Assembly (NCBI GenBank): GCA_021783175.1 | Contig: JAJXUF010000007.1 | Span: forward strand, 1 to 64,000 | Origin: Pseudomonadota bacterium | GTDB taxonomy: Bacteria > Pseudomonadota > Gammaproteobacteria > Acidiferrobacterales > UBA6901 | Reading direction: 5' to 3' | DNA length: 64,000 nucleotides | Part shown: positions 16,768 through 25,693 of the stretch, piece by piece | How positions within the stretch are numbered: position 1 is the stretch's first letter | Layout of the letters: each line of letters begins with the position of its first letter | Notes under the pieces: model-generated | Database searches by the model: none | Told to the model about the DNA's origin: nothing | The model's input: the letters and a program-made list of their open reading frames with translations, nothing else | Position numbers and translations under genes: made by a program

Positions 16768-17445
16768 ATGAGAAGGATGAATTCAGAATTCGGTTACGAC
16801 GCTAATCCTAAAGCAATTCGCGCCGGGATTCATCCCGAAAGAAGGGCTGCGCGCGCATTTGCGTCTGGGAAAGCGAAAGTTTCGATGTTTCTGTGCCTGA
16901 TCGCTGCTTTCTTTTCCACCACCACGCTTGCCGGCGGTTTGCCGCAAGCGAAGGATTTGCGGGCGGACGCGTTGCGCGCCGAGCGCGGTCACGTTCCGGT
17001 CATGCTCTTCTTTTCCGCGACCACTTGCTCCTATTGCAAAGAGGTGGAAGAACTCTACCTCATGCCGATGTACGCCGATGCCAGCCAGCGCAGCAAGGTT
17101 ATCATCCGTCAGGTGCAAATCGACAGCGGCGTCAAGTTGCGGGATTTTTCCGGCCGGATGATCGACGCCGCAAAACTTGCCCAGCACTACGGTGTGACAC
17201 TTACTCCGACCATCAAGCTTGTTGATGCCAGTGGGCGTGAGCTGGTTCCGGCACTGGTGGGTCTAAGCAGCCCCGACTTTTACGGCGATTATCTCGACAC
17301 AGCGATCTCTCAAGCTGGCGTCAAGATGCGGCAAGGCAGCACGCGTCACTCTGCACGCCGAGCGCAACGCCATTCGCCAGGGGAATCCGCTTCGGTCACT
17401 AATGCCGCGCCCAGCGTCTCACCGACGCGGCGTGGCGCCGGCTGA
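16768..17445 (+). CDS. secreted thioredoxin-fold protein, SoxW/DsbD-gamma-like
   Basis: This is a periplasmic thioredoxin-like protein. From the ATG at 16768 it has 225 aa, with a signal sequence at about 36-55 (hydrophobic MFLCLIAAFF preceded by KAK). A CSYC redox pair lies at 87-90 and the cis-Pro region TLTPT about 70 residues later. This resembles SoxW-like reductases that work on sulfur-oxidation or cytochrome-c maturation proteins. The ATG at 16885 is an alternative start but would leave no charged n-region. The C-terminal 45 residues are Arg/Ser-rich and overlap the 3' end of algR by 47 bp on the opposite strand. Confidence 0.8.
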   Translation: MRRMNSEFGYDANPKAIRAGIHPERRAARAFASGKAKVSMFLCLIAAFFSTTTLAGGLPQAKDLRADALRAERGHVPVMLFFSATTCSYCKEVEELYLMPMYADASQRSKVIIRQVQIDSGVKLRDFSGRMIDAAKLAQHYGVTLTPTIKLVDASGRELVPALVGLSSPDFYGDYLDTAISQAGVKMRQGSTRHSARRAQRHSPGESASVTNAAPSVSPTRRGAG

Positions 17446-18133
17446 CGTCGAGCCTCTTATCGAGTCCCTTTAGGCTTACCTGCCAGGTGCCGGCCGGACT
17501 CTTTTCAATCCCCTTGATATAGCTGGTGGCGACGAGCGCATTGCGGTGGATGCGCAGAAATGCCTTTTCGCCGAATTCCTTTTCCAGATTTACCAGCGAA
17601 TCCTCAATCAGGTGCTCTTCTGCAGGTGTGCGTACGGTGACGTACTTGCTGTCAGCCATGAAGTAGAGAATGTCCTGGACCGGAACAAGACGGATATTGC
17701 CGCGCAGGTGAACGCTGATATGGGTGCGTGCGCTAGGTTGTTCCTGTGCCTGATTGATATCCTGCAATTGCTTGAGCGTCAGTTTATGCGCCTTTTCGAG
17801 CGCACCGGCCAGCCGATCCTTGCGGATAGGTTTGAGCAGGTAATCGACCGCATTCACTTCAAATGCATGCAGCGCATGCTGGTCGTACGCTGTAGTGAAG
17901 ATCACGCTTGGCGGATTTTCCATGCCCATCAAGTGCATTGCTGCCTCAAGTCCATCCATTCCCGGCATGCGGATGTCCATGAGCACGACATCGGGATTGA
18001 GCTCGGTTGTCCGCTCCACCGCCTCATTGCCGTTCATGGCCTCGCCGACGATGGTATGTCCGCCGATTTCGTTGAGCAGCTCGCGCAGGCGGTCTCGCGC
18101 AAGTTTTTCATCGTCAACTATCAGCACCCTCAT
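17399..18133 (-). CDS. algR: LytTR-type response regulator, AlgR-like
   Basis: This 244-aa two-component regulator has a receiver domain with acidic pocket D7/D8, phospho-acceptor D53 and K101, followed by a LytTR DNA-binding domain (about 135-240). The order argH, kinase, algR, hemC, hemD matches Pseudomonas, where AlgR controls alginate, twitching and virulence genes. Targets here are unknown. The start overlaps the upstream kinase stop by four bases (ATGA), so kinase and regulator are coupled. Confidence 0.92.
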   Translation of the reverse strand: MRVLIVDDEKLARDRLRELLNEIGGHTIVGEAMNGNEAVERTTELNPDVVLMDIRMPGMDGLEAAMHLMGMENPPSVIFTTAYDQHALHAFEVNAVDYLLKPIRKDRLAGALEKAHKLTLKQLQDINQAQEQPSARTHISVHLRGNIRLVPVQDILYFMADSKYVTVRTPAEEHLIEDSLVNLEKEFGEKAFLRIHRNALVATSYIKGIEKSPAGTWQVSLKGLDKRLDVSRRHAASVRRWARH

Positions 18134-19302
18134 AAATTGTCTCCACGTGTCGGCAAGGTAACGGCCACCATAAGCCGATCCTCGCCATTTGCCACTTCCA
18201 TCCTGGCGGACTTGCCGTAATGGCTTTCAAGCCGCAAGCGTAAGTCATTGAGCGTGCTTTCGTCCTGTCCGTGGGTCGGCCGCGATCTACCGCGCGGCAA
18301 GGGGCTGCTGACCATGATGTTGATGGTCTCGCTTTCCTCCCACAATCTCAGACCGATGCTTCCGCCTTCTGCCAGCGGCTCGATTCCGCATTGGATTGCG
18401 TGCTCCAGCAACGGCTGCAAGGTCAGCACAGGTATCACTGCCTTGCGCGGAAACTTGCCCACGTCCCAGTCGACTTTTAGGCGGTTATCGAGACGCAGGC
18501 TTTCAATATCGAGGTACTTCTGGGCAATCACGATCTCGTTCTTGATGGGCACCAGGTTTTCGCCGTCAGCGATCATGGTACGGAAGATGTCTGCCATGTT
18601 TTCGATAGCCGATTCCGCTTGAGACGGTGCACTTCGCGTAAGACTGGCGATCACGTTCATCGTATTGAACAGAAAATGAGGGCGGATACGCGAACGGAGC
18701 GCCTGCACCTTGGCGCGCGCCTCCGACAGCGTGCGCTGCTTGAGCCGGTGGCGCGCCAGAAAGTATCGCAGCGCCAGGGCATTGACGATGGCCGCGATGG
18801 TGAGATTCTGGACATGAAAGTAGGCGTTCCATTCCGGGCTTGGTGATCCCGTGAGGTGGACGAGCCACAGTACCCAAAGGGTAGCCTCTCCTACCAGCCA
18901 AGTCACACAAAGCAGCATAAGATAGGCCATGACAAGTGCTCGCAGTTCGGGCAGCCTGTTCAGGTACTTACGCGACAGACAAAGCGCGCCTGCGCTGGCC
19001 AGTGCGATCCACTGGATGAACAGCGATATCATTAGCAGCTTGGAAAACCGGTTTTGACCAATCGGTAGCTGCGGACTGACGATAGAAATTACCATCGCAA
19101 GAATCTCGGCAATGACCACGACATTGAATACTGTCCAGCCATTGCAGAAATTTGGCAGGAAACCGGCATCCTGCCCATCGTCGATATCGACGCCGCCTGC
19201 GTTCATGCGACGAACCAGCATCTGCTCCAGGCGATCGATGCCGGCGCGAACCCTGTGTGCGATGCCAACTAACCTGCCGTTGCCGTTGTTTTTGCTTTCC
19301 AT
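18130..19302 (-). CDS. LytS/AlgZ-type sensor kinase with degenerate ATP-binding N box
   Basis: This 390-aa protein has an N-terminal cytoplasmic stretch (1-55), four or more membrane helices (about 58-182) and a His_kinase domain. The phospho-acceptor motif RPHFLFN gives H209. In the ATP lid the conserved Asn of LLENAIYHG is His here (LLEHAIQCG, residue 301), and the following G boxes are poorly kept. Catalysis is therefore doubtful. It is preceded 3 bp upstream by a second, intact kinase and overlaps algR. It may act as a receiver or phosphatase partner of that kinase. Confidence 0.88.
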   Translation of the reverse strand: MESKNNGNGRLVGIAHRVRAGIDRLEQMLVRRMNAGGVDIDDGQDAGFLPNFCNGWTVFNVVVIAEILAMVISIVSPQLPIGQNRFSKLLMISLFIQWIALASAGALCLSRKYLNRLPELRALVMAYLMLLCVTWLVGEATLWVLWLVHLTGSPSPEWNAYFHVQNLTIAAIVNALALRYFLARHRLKQRTLSEARAKVQALRSRIRPHFLFNTMNVIASLTRSAPSQAESAIENMADIFRTMIADGENLVPIKNEIVIAQKYLDIESLRLDNRLKVDWDVGKFPRKAVIPVLTLQPLLEHAIQCGIEPLAEGGSIGLRLWEESETINIMVSSPLPRGRSRPTHGQDESTLNDLRLRLESHYGKSARMEVANGEDRLMVAVTLPTRGDNL

Positions 19303-19305
19303 CGG

Positions 19306-20358
19306 CTAGCCCCGGACGATCGGCATCTTAAGTTTCACGTGATACTGCTTGCCTTCTTCGAAGGTCTGCATCGTCGCGGCGTTACCAAAGTGGGTGCTGA
19401 GACGCTGACGGATGTTGTCCTGGGCGATCTTGTTGCCCTTGCCGGACCGATTGCTCGGTGTTTCGGGCAACGGATTGCTTATTAGGACGTTGAGGTGTTC
19501 GCCTTCCGCCCAAAGTTCGATTTTGAGGGTGCCGCCATTGAAGCGCGGTTCGATGCCGTGATAGATGGCGTTCTCCAGCAAAGGCTGCAAGGTAAGGGCC
19601 GGAATTAGCGCGCTGCGCGGAACGTTGCTCACATTCCACGTAATGCGCAGGCGGTCGCCAAGACGCAACTTTTCGATTTCCAAATATTGGCGCGAAATCT
19701 CGCGCTCGGCGGAAATGGGTACCAAGTTTCGCGCGTCGGCCAGCAGCACGCGAAACAGATCTGCCAGATCCTGCAAGGCGGTCTCGGCGCGAGCCGGATC
19801 ACTGCGCATGAGACTCGCCACGCTGTTCATGCTGTTGAAAAGGAAATGCGGGCGTATTCTCGACTGCAAGGCCTGCATGCGCGATTCCTGTTCGGACCTC
19901 GCGTCAGCTTCGGCACGATGTGACACGATCAGGTAGCGTAGCCCGAGCGCGCTAATGATCGCGCCGATAAGCAAGGTTCGAACGAGCAGGGCCAGATGCC
20001 ATTCAGGCCAGCGTTCGCTGGTCAGTCCGAGATCGTAGAGCGCGAAAATGACAAGTTCCGTTCCCAGGGCAATGGCCCCGAGCAGCAGCAGGAACACCAG
20101 ACTAGACCCCGTCGCGAGTGACAGTCTGCGAAAGAGAGGCTGCGTCACCTTGAGTACGATAACGCTGACGAAGGAAATCATGAGGGCGAAGGCCGCAAGC
20201 AGGTTGAGGTCCTGCCATGCTTTTTCGTCAAACACGTCATTGCGGCCAATGGTAATTATCACTGCGATGGTCAGCGCCAGGAATATAATTCGCAGGGCGT
20301 TGCTGAATGACGCAAAATCCGGCAGGAAATCCTGGCTGGGAAGTTTTGACTTAATCAT
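19306..20358 (-). CDS. LytS/AlgZ-type sensor histidine kinase
   Basis: This 350-aa membrane sensor kinase has four hydrophobic helices (about 25-40, 52-70, 84-106, 125-145), H171 in RPHFLFN and an intact N box LLENAIYHG with N263. It should autophosphorylate and pass phosphate to the AlgR-like regulator two genes downstream. It equals AlgZ/FimS of Pseudomonas in position (next to argH) and architecture. The signal is unknown; the periplasmic loops are very short, so sensing may occur within the membrane. Confidence 0.9.
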   Translation of the reverse strand: MIKSKLPSQDFLPDFASFSNALRIIFLALTIAVIITIGRNDVFDEKAWQDLNLLAAFALMISFVSVIVLKVTQPLFRRLSLATGSSLVFLLLLGAIALGTELVIFALYDLGLTSERWPEWHLALLVRTLLIGAIISALGLRYLIVSHRAEADARSEQESRMQALQSRIRPHFLFNSMNSVASLMRSDPARAETALQDLADLFRVLLADARNLVPISAEREISRQYLEIEKLRLGDRLRITWNVSNVPRSALIPALTLQPLLENAIYHGIEPRFNGGTLKIELWAEGEHLNVLISNPLPETPSNRSGKGNKIAQDNIRQRLSTHFGNAATMQTFEEGKQYHVKLKMPIVRG

Positions 20359-20802
20359 GGCCTGTGAGCCGCCGGAATAGATTGTGCTGGTTCATTGAAG
20401 TGCGGTCAGGAGCAATGGCCACCCGGGGTTGCCGCTCCGCGATCTTTGTTCTGCAGGGAAAATACCACGCGCCTGCCATGCGCCACTGGCCTGCGCAAGC
20501 GCAGGAATCCTGAATGAAGTCCTTCGGGTAAATCCGCCTTGATCTTTGCGAGTTCATGCCTATCAAACCAGCATGGTTCTGGACAGCGTGTTGCCTGGAG
20601 ATTCATTACCGCTGCTATCGTAGTTGCCGCTGGTGCGCCAGATTTAACCCCAAAAATCTGCATGTAATGCAGGAATAGTACCTTATATTGTCCTGTTTTT
20701 GTGCATGGAAAAAAAGTATATTCGCTGGCGGGGATTGCAGCCCCGTGCGGGTTGTCGGCAGATACTGCGAGCAGGATGCTATCCAGGTGCGCGAATTGGC
20801 AA
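20359..20802. other. upstream region of the kinase operon, no firm gene
   Basis: This gap of about 440 bp lies between the terminator-like hairpin at 20804 and the first kinase. A minus-strand frame contains a 66-codon stretch (20606-20406) whose CWFDRHELAKI segment recalls zinc-ribbon (TFIIB-type) proteins, but it lacks the paired cysteines. On the minus strand, TACTAT near 20680 could serve as a -10 for the kinase operon. No other feature is clear. Confidence 0.35.
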
Positions 20803-20830
20803 AAAAAAGCCCCCGTCTTGGACGGGGGCC
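20802..20830 (-). terminator. strong rho-independent terminator (minus strand)
   Basis: A 9-bp GC-rich perfect stem GCCCCCGTC / GACGGGGGC with a 3-nt loop is followed by an uninterrupted run of eight T on the minus strand. The plus strand has no T run after the stem, so it works in the minus direction. Confidence 0.8.
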
Positions 20831-21036
20831 TGAACACCTGGTTCGGCATTCGGGGTGGGGGTGCACAAAGGAGAGTCCGAACCAGGAAATGCGCTTGCGA
20901 ATCTGCGACTCATTCAATTTGACATATGTTTAAGTTAGCCGAGAATCCTCGGCGGTAACAGTACATTACCGACAGTCGGGCTCCGGTCACGGATAAGCGG
21001 ATGCCCTGTAACCACGCGGCGCACGGCCGCCAATAT
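20804..21036 (-). ncRNA. candidate structured RNA ending in a perfect terminator
   Basis: On the minus strand, a TATAAT (21048-21043) precedes about 230 nt with several exact stems: CGGTAA/TTACCG (20951-20969), CCGAG/CTCGG next to it, a 10-bp CCTGGTTCGG/CCGAACCAGG stem (20884 to 20830), and the final GCCCCCGTC/GACGGGGGC hairpin followed by eight T. No ORF of this strand ends here, so the terminator serves either a small RNA or a leader attenuator of the kinase operon. Some of the hairpins could equally form in an argH leader on the other strand. I do not recognise a known RNA family. Confidence 0.4.
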
Positions 21037-21076
21037 GTTTAAATTATAGCCAAAACGACTCGATTACAACGCATAC

Positions 21077-22468
21077 ATGAGCACTGAAAAGCCCTGGGAC
21101 GGACGGTTTACGCAGCCCACAGACGCATTTGTGGAAGCGTTCACCGCTTCTGTTTCCTTTGATCACCGTCTCTACCACCAGGACATTGCCGGTTCAATCG
21201 CCCACGCTCAAATGCTTGCGCATGTGGGAGTGCTGTCGGCCGTAGAACGTGATGCCATTGTTGCCGGTCTGCGCAGGATCGAGAGCGAGATCGACGCCGG
21301 CACCTTCAAATGGAGTGTCGCGCTTGAAGATGTGCACATGAACATCGAGTCACAGCTCATCGCGCGTATTGGCGACGCCGGCAAAAAATTGCACACCGGC
21401 CGTTCACGTAACGATCAGGTAGCTACCGACATGCGTCTGTATGTGCGTGACGGCATCGACGCAATCGATGGCGCCATTGTGCGCCTGCAGCAGGCTCTTC
21501 TCCTGGTCGCAGAGCGCGAGGCCGATACAATTATGCCGGGTTTTACGCACCTTCAGGTGGCTCAGCCGGTCACCTTCGGTCACCATATGTTGGCATGGTT
21601 CGAGATGCTGCAGCGCGATCGTGCGCGTTTCGCGGATTGCCGCCGGCGTGTCAACATCATGCCACTCGGTGCGGCGGCGCTGGCGGGCACCAGCTATCCG
21701 ATCGACCGGGAGTTCACGGCACGTGCCCTGGGATTCGAGCGCCCCGCGGAGAATTCCCTGGATGCCGTTTCAGACCGGGACTTTGCGGTGGAATTTGTGT
21801 CCGCGGCGGCCTTGCTAATGGTCCATCTCTCGCGCTTTTCAGAAGAGCTGATCTTGTGGTCGTCGAGCCAGTTCAGTTTCGTCGAATTGCCTGATGCGTT
21901 TTGTACCGGCTCATCAATCATGCCGCAGAAGAAGAATCCTGATGTGCCTGAACTCGTGCGTGGCAAGGCGGGCCGCGTGCAAGGCGATCTAGTGGCGCTG
22001 CTCACCATGATGAAGGGACAGCCACTCGCTTATAATAAGGACAACCAGGAGGACAAGGAGCCGCTGTTTGATGCGCTGGACACGGTGCTTGGCAGTCTGC
22101 GCGCCTACGGCGACCTGGTGCCGTCCATTGAGGTCAAGCGCGACAATATGCTGCGGGCCGCACAGCGTGGCTTTTCCACCGCCACCGATCTGGCGGACTA
22201 TCTGGTACGCAAGGCAGTGCCCTTTCGCGATGCTCACGAGATTGTAGGCAGAGCTGTGCGCCTTGGCGTGGACAGCGGCAGGGATTTGGCGGAAATGAGC
22301 CTCGAGGAACTGCGCGGTTTTTGCCGCGATATCGGGCCAGATGTTTTTGATATATTGACTGTGACCGGTTCTGTGTCAGCGCGTGCCCACTTCGGCGGCA
22401 CGGCGCCTGTTCAAGTACGCGCCGCAATACAGCGCGCACGCAAGCGTCTGGTGACTGGCGAGGTGTAG
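21077..22468 (+). CDS. argH: argininosuccinate lyase
   Basis: ArgH splits argininosuccinate into arginine and fumarate, the last step of arginine synthesis. The 463-aa protein has the normal length. The family signature [12 protein letters not shown] (about 281-292) carries the catalytic Ser, and the conserved TGRSRNDQ and HLQVAQP motifs are present. It is divergent from the kinase operon, as argH and algZ are in Pseudomonas. A TTGACA at 20919-20924 may be its -35, which would give a long leader. Confidence 0.97.
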   Translation: MSTEKPWDGRFTQPTDAFVEAFTASVSFDHRLYHQDIAGSIAHAQMLAHVGVLSAVERDAIVAGLRRIESEIDAGTFKWSVALEDVHMNIESQLIARIGDAGKKLHTGRSRNDQVATDMRLYVRDGIDAIDGAIVRLQQALLLVAEREADTIMPGFTHLQVAQPVTFGHHMLAWFEMLQRDRARFADCRRRVNIMPLGAAALAGTSYPIDREFTARALGFERPAENSLDAVSDRDFAVEFVSAAALLMVHLSRFSEELILWSSSQFSFVELPDAFCTGSSIMPQKKNPDVPELVRGKAGRVQGDLVALLTMMKGQPLAYNKDNQEDKEPLFDALDTVLGSLRAYGDLVPSIEVKRDNMLRAAQRGFSTATDLADYLVRKAVPFRDAHEIVGRAVRLGVDSGRDLAEMSLEELRGFCRDIGPDVFDILTVTGSVSARAHFGGTAPVQVRAAIQRARKRLVTGEV

Positions 22469-22516
22469 TGCTTAGGCAGTTTGCGCCTGTCGCCTGCTAG
22501 GACGGGGCGTGGGCAA

Positions 22517-23644
22517 ATGGGGGATGAACGGATGACCGAAACTCGACGCGCGTCAGACAGGCGATTCGGGCTTGACCGGCGGCATGCTTGGCGCCGCAAG
22601 AACGACGGTTTACGGTCAGCGACGTGGGACGACCAGCGCGCCCAGTTTCTGACGCGCTACCTTTTCTGGGCGCTTTACCTTGCCTACTTCAATCTGGGTA
22701 CGCCGGTTGCACGCGCTTGGCCGGGCATGATCGCAGTGGAGATTGTGGGCGTTTTGTATTTTGTTGTCATTACCGCCTATCTTCTGCACGCACGCCGCCA
22801 CATGCGCTCTGCAGTTCGCTGGCGGCTGGCGATGTGGACAGACCTGCTGATGGTCTCGTTCTCAGTCATGGCTGATTCCAGCCCCATGTCTCCGGCGTAC
22901 CTCGCCTACATCATGGTGATACTCGGCAATGGGATGCGTTATGGCATGCGCCTGTTTGCGGAGACACTGATTGGAACTTTCTCGCTGGTTGCGATCATCA
23001 CTGTCGTGCGCTTCTCGTCGTATCTGCATGCGTTGTCTGCAGCGACCCTGTTCTTTCTGGCGTTCTTCGGCATAATCATTCTCTACGCGTATTCGCTCAT
23101 GGCGAACATTGAAAAGACGCGCGAGCAGCTGGAGGTCGAAAGCAACCTTGATCTGCTCACCGGCTTGCTGAACCGCCGCGGATTGCGCGAAAGATCCGAG
23201 AGCATGTTTCATGCGCTCGACAAGAATGATCATACGGTTGCAGTCTTGTTCGCAGACCTGGACCGGTTCAAGGCGATCAACGATGTCCTGGGCCACCACG
23301 TAGGGGATCATGTGCTCAAGGAAATCGGGCAGATTATTAGTGGTACAGTGCGCGATTCGGACGTCGCCGCCCGTTTCGGCGGTGATGAATTCGTAATCAT
23401 CATGCCGGATACCGATATCGAGCAGGCTGGAATGGTTGCCCAGCGCTTGCAGGCTGCGGTGGGACAGTGGTCGCAGGCGGAAAACATCGCCCTCAGCGTG
23501 TCAATCGGTATGGGCATCGCTCCGGCCCATGGACGTGACCTTGAGAGCGTGCTGCGCTGCGTTGACTCTGCCATGTATCAGGGCAGGCAGGTCGACGGAC
23601 GGGGCGGTATCCGCCGCGCCGAAAGAGAGTTAAATCCCGCATGA
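22517..23644 (+). CDS. membrane-bound diguanylate cyclase (GGDEF)
   Basis: This enzyme makes cyclic-di-GMP from two GTP. From the ATG at 22517 it has 375 aa, with a charged N-terminus, about six membrane helices (about 45-195) forming an uncharacterised sensor region, and a C-terminal GGDEF domain. The active-site RFGGDEF is intact (GGDEF at 288-292), and an inhibitory I-site RDSD lies five residues before it (279-282). It is therefore expected to be active and feedback-regulated. Its stop overlaps the start of the next gene (ATGA). Confidence 0.93.
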   Translation: MGDERMTETRRASDRRFGLDRRHAWRRKNDGLRSATWDDQRAQFLTRYLFWALYLAYFNLGTPVARAWPGMIAVEIVGVLYFVVITAYLLHARRHMRSAVRWRLAMWTDLLMVSFSVMADSSPMSPAYLAYIMVILGNGMRYGMRLFAETLIGTFSLVAIITVVRFSSYLHALSAATLFFLAFFGIIILYAYSLMANIEKTREQLEVESNLDLLTGLLNRRGLRERSESMFHALDKNDHTVAVLFADLDRFKAINDVLGHHVGDHVLKEIGQIISGTVRDSDVAARFGGDEFVIIMPDTDIEQAGMVAQRLQAAVGQWSQAENIALSVSIGMGIAPAHGRDLESVLRCVDSAMYQGRQVDGRGGIRRAERELNPA

Positions 23645-24021
23645 ATCCCATATCCGAAGAGTTACAACCCGACACAAATGCGCTGGACCGGTTGATCCGG
23701 CGCCTGCGTGAATTTGCCGCCGCCCGCGACTGGGAGCAGTTTCACTCCCCCAAGAACCTGTCCATGGCACTGATTGTGGAGGCAGCGGAGCTGGTCGAGC
23801 ATTTCCAGTGGCTCACCGAGAAGCAGAGCCTGCAGCTGCCGAAGGAAAAGTTGGCGGCCGTTGAGCAGGAACTCGCGGATGTTTTCATCTATTTGGTGCG
23901 CTTATCGGATCGTCTCGGCGTCGATTTGATCAACGCCGCCTGGCGCAAGATCGAGATTAACGAGCGCAAGTACCCCGCTGACCAGGTGCGCGGCAAGGCC
24001 GGAAAATCCAGTGATTTTTGA
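23641..24021 (+). CDS. MazG-like nucleotide pyrophosphohydrolase
   Basis: This 126-aa all-alpha NTP pyrophosphatase belongs to the MazG / RS21-C6 type, which removes abnormal or excess nucleotides such as dCTP analogues. The metal-binding pattern is present as EAAELVEHF (about 47-55) and ELADVFIYL (about 80-88). The start overlaps the diguanylate cyclase stop by four bases, implying coupling, though no functional link is obvious. Confidence 0.88.
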   Translation: MNPISEELQPDTNALDRLIRRLREFAAARDWEQFHSPKNLSMALIVEAAELVEHFQWLTEKQSLQLPKEKLAAVEQELADVFIYLVRLSDRLGVDLINAAWRKIEINERKYPADQVRGKAGKSSDF

Positions 24022-24091
24022 CGCCGCAGGACAACTATGCGCGTGTTTCGCGGCGGTGAACCGCGGCGTGCCCTGTTGCCGCGAGTGATCC

Positions 24092-24916
24092 TTGAACTAC
24101 CGCCACAGCTATCACGCGGGCAACATCGCCGACGTATTCAAGCACTACGTCCTGACACTGGTACTCGGCGCGTTGCACGCAAAACCTTCCCCTTTTTGCG
24201 CGATTGACAGTCACGCAGGCGCTGGGATCTATGCTCTTGACCCTGGTGGCGAGCACGAGCAGGGCATTAGCAGCCTGTGGCCGGAACGCGACACATGGCC
24301 GGCCCTCGGTCGGTATTTCGAGGTAGTCGCGCGCTTTAATCCCGATAGGCGCCTCAGACATTACCCAGGTTCTCCGCTAATCATCCGCGAATTCCTGCGG
24401 GCGCAGGATCGGGCTGTGCTGCTCGAACTGCATCCACAGGAGCATGCGCTGCTCAAGGCCAATTTGCATGGGCAAACAGGCATGGCGGTGCATCACACGG
24501 ACGCCTGGAACGGGCTCAGGGCGTTCGTACCTCCCAAGGAAAACCGCGGAGTCGTCCTGATTGATCCGCCCTACGAAAAGCAGGATGAATTGAAATTGGT
24601 GGTTGCTGCCCTGAAACACGCTATGCGCCACTGGCGCAATGGTATTTTCCTGGTGTGGTATCCCATCAAGGCACGCCGGCCGGTCGATGCCTTTCATCGG
24701 GCGGTGGCGGCGATGCAGGTGTCTGCGCACGCGGTGGAATTTATTACCCTGCCGCTCGATATGGAAAGACGCCTCAACGGCAGCGGAATGCTGATCATCA
24801 ACCCTCCCTGGCAGCTCTTGGGTACACTGCGCGACAGCCTACCGCCGCTGGCCGTACGCCTGGCCGGTGCCGCTGGCTCTCCACAAGTGCGATTCGTTTC
24901 TCTGGGCCCTGGCTGA
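24092..24916 (+). CDS. rlmJ: 23S rRNA (adenine(2030)-N6)-methyltransferase
   Basis: RlmJ methylates A2030 of 23S rRNA. The protein begins with the family motif NYRHSYHAGNIADV, which is reached only from the TTG at 24092, since an in-frame TGA lies at 24086. The catalytic N6-methyltransferase motif DPPYE is at about 164-168. Length is 274 aa, normal for the family. Confidence 0.94.
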   Translation: MNYRHSYHAGNIADVFKHYVLTLVLGALHAKPSPFCAIDSHAGAGIYALDPGGEHEQGISSLWPERDTWPALGRYFEVVARFNPDRRLRHYPGSPLIIREFLRAQDRAVLLELHPQEHALLKANLHGQTGMAVHHTDAWNGLRAFVPPKENRGVVLIDPPYEKQDELKLVVAALKHAMRHWRNGIFLVWYPIKARRPVDAFHRAVAAMQVSAHAVEFITLPLDMERRLNGSGMLIINPPWQLLGTLRDSLPPLAVRLAGAAGSPQVRFVSLGPG

Positions 24917-25154
24917 TTCTGGAAGTGCCACACCGGCAGTAGCGAAAGGCACGATTATTGATCCCGATCAATGTGCGATCGTCCCCGCGATGAAAGCATA
25001 TGATTGTCGTCAGCAGCTGGCGAAAACGGCCGGCAGATGGCTTGCCAAAGGACAGGGTGGGGTAGATGCCACGAGCACCCCCAGAGCCTGGGCTTACCTG
25101 AAACCTGACCAAGGTTATTAATGGTCTGACCCAAAGTCCTGCGGATCTGCCGGC

Positions 25155-25619
25155 CTATTTTTTTTGCCTTGCGGCGATTTTTTTCGACCCTGCGGCGCCC
25201 TGTGATTGCAGTCGCAGCGCGCGTTCGATGGTAGCCAACGACACTAGCGGTCCGCGATTCATGCCTTCGCAGCGGCGCGCTTCCGCTTGCCAGGCTGCGC
25301 GTCCCTGCAACAGTTCTGGCCACCACGGATAGGTACGGCACTGCAGTGGACGCACTGCGTAGACACGGCAACGGCCGGATGCCTCAAGAAACGGGCAGCG
25401 CCCATCATCACCGAGGCGGATTCCTTCAGTCTGTCCGTCCACCCGGGCGACATAGCGCCGTTGAAACCATTCGCGCGAAACCGCCAACTGTGCGCGAATC
25501 TTTTCCTTCTCGTCTCGCCCGAGCTCGACGTGGTGGCCCCTCGCCCCGGTGCAACAGGCGCCGCATCCGGTGCATTCAAAATGCAGCCTTTGAAGTCTTC
25601 GTATCGTTTTGACTCGCAT
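25155..25619 (-). CDS. YkgJ-family cysteine cluster protein
   Basis: This 154-aa protein (from the ATG at 25619) carries the CxxCxxCC cluster (C16, C19, C22, C23) of the CxxCxxCC/YkgJ family. Further cysteines follow in GRCPFLE, GRCRVY and LQCRTYPWWPE. The family probably binds zinc or an Fe-S cluster; its role is unknown. The open frame reaches upstream to 25709, but those residues are Arg-rich and not homologous. The C-terminus is Lys/Arg-rich. Confidence 0.85.
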   Translation of the reverse strand: MRVKTIRRLQRLHFECTGCGACCTGARGHHVELGRDEKEKIRAQLAVSREWFQRRYVARVDGQTEGIRLGDDGRCPFLEASGRCRVYAVRPLQCRTYPWWPELLQGRAAWQAEARRCEGMNRGPLVSLATIERALRLQSQGAAGSKKIAARQKK

Positions 25620-25693
25620 GGTCGGTTGAACTTTCTGCACAGGTGCGACAGCATGCCGTCTCCCGCGCAGATTGACCAGCGAATGTAGCGTAT

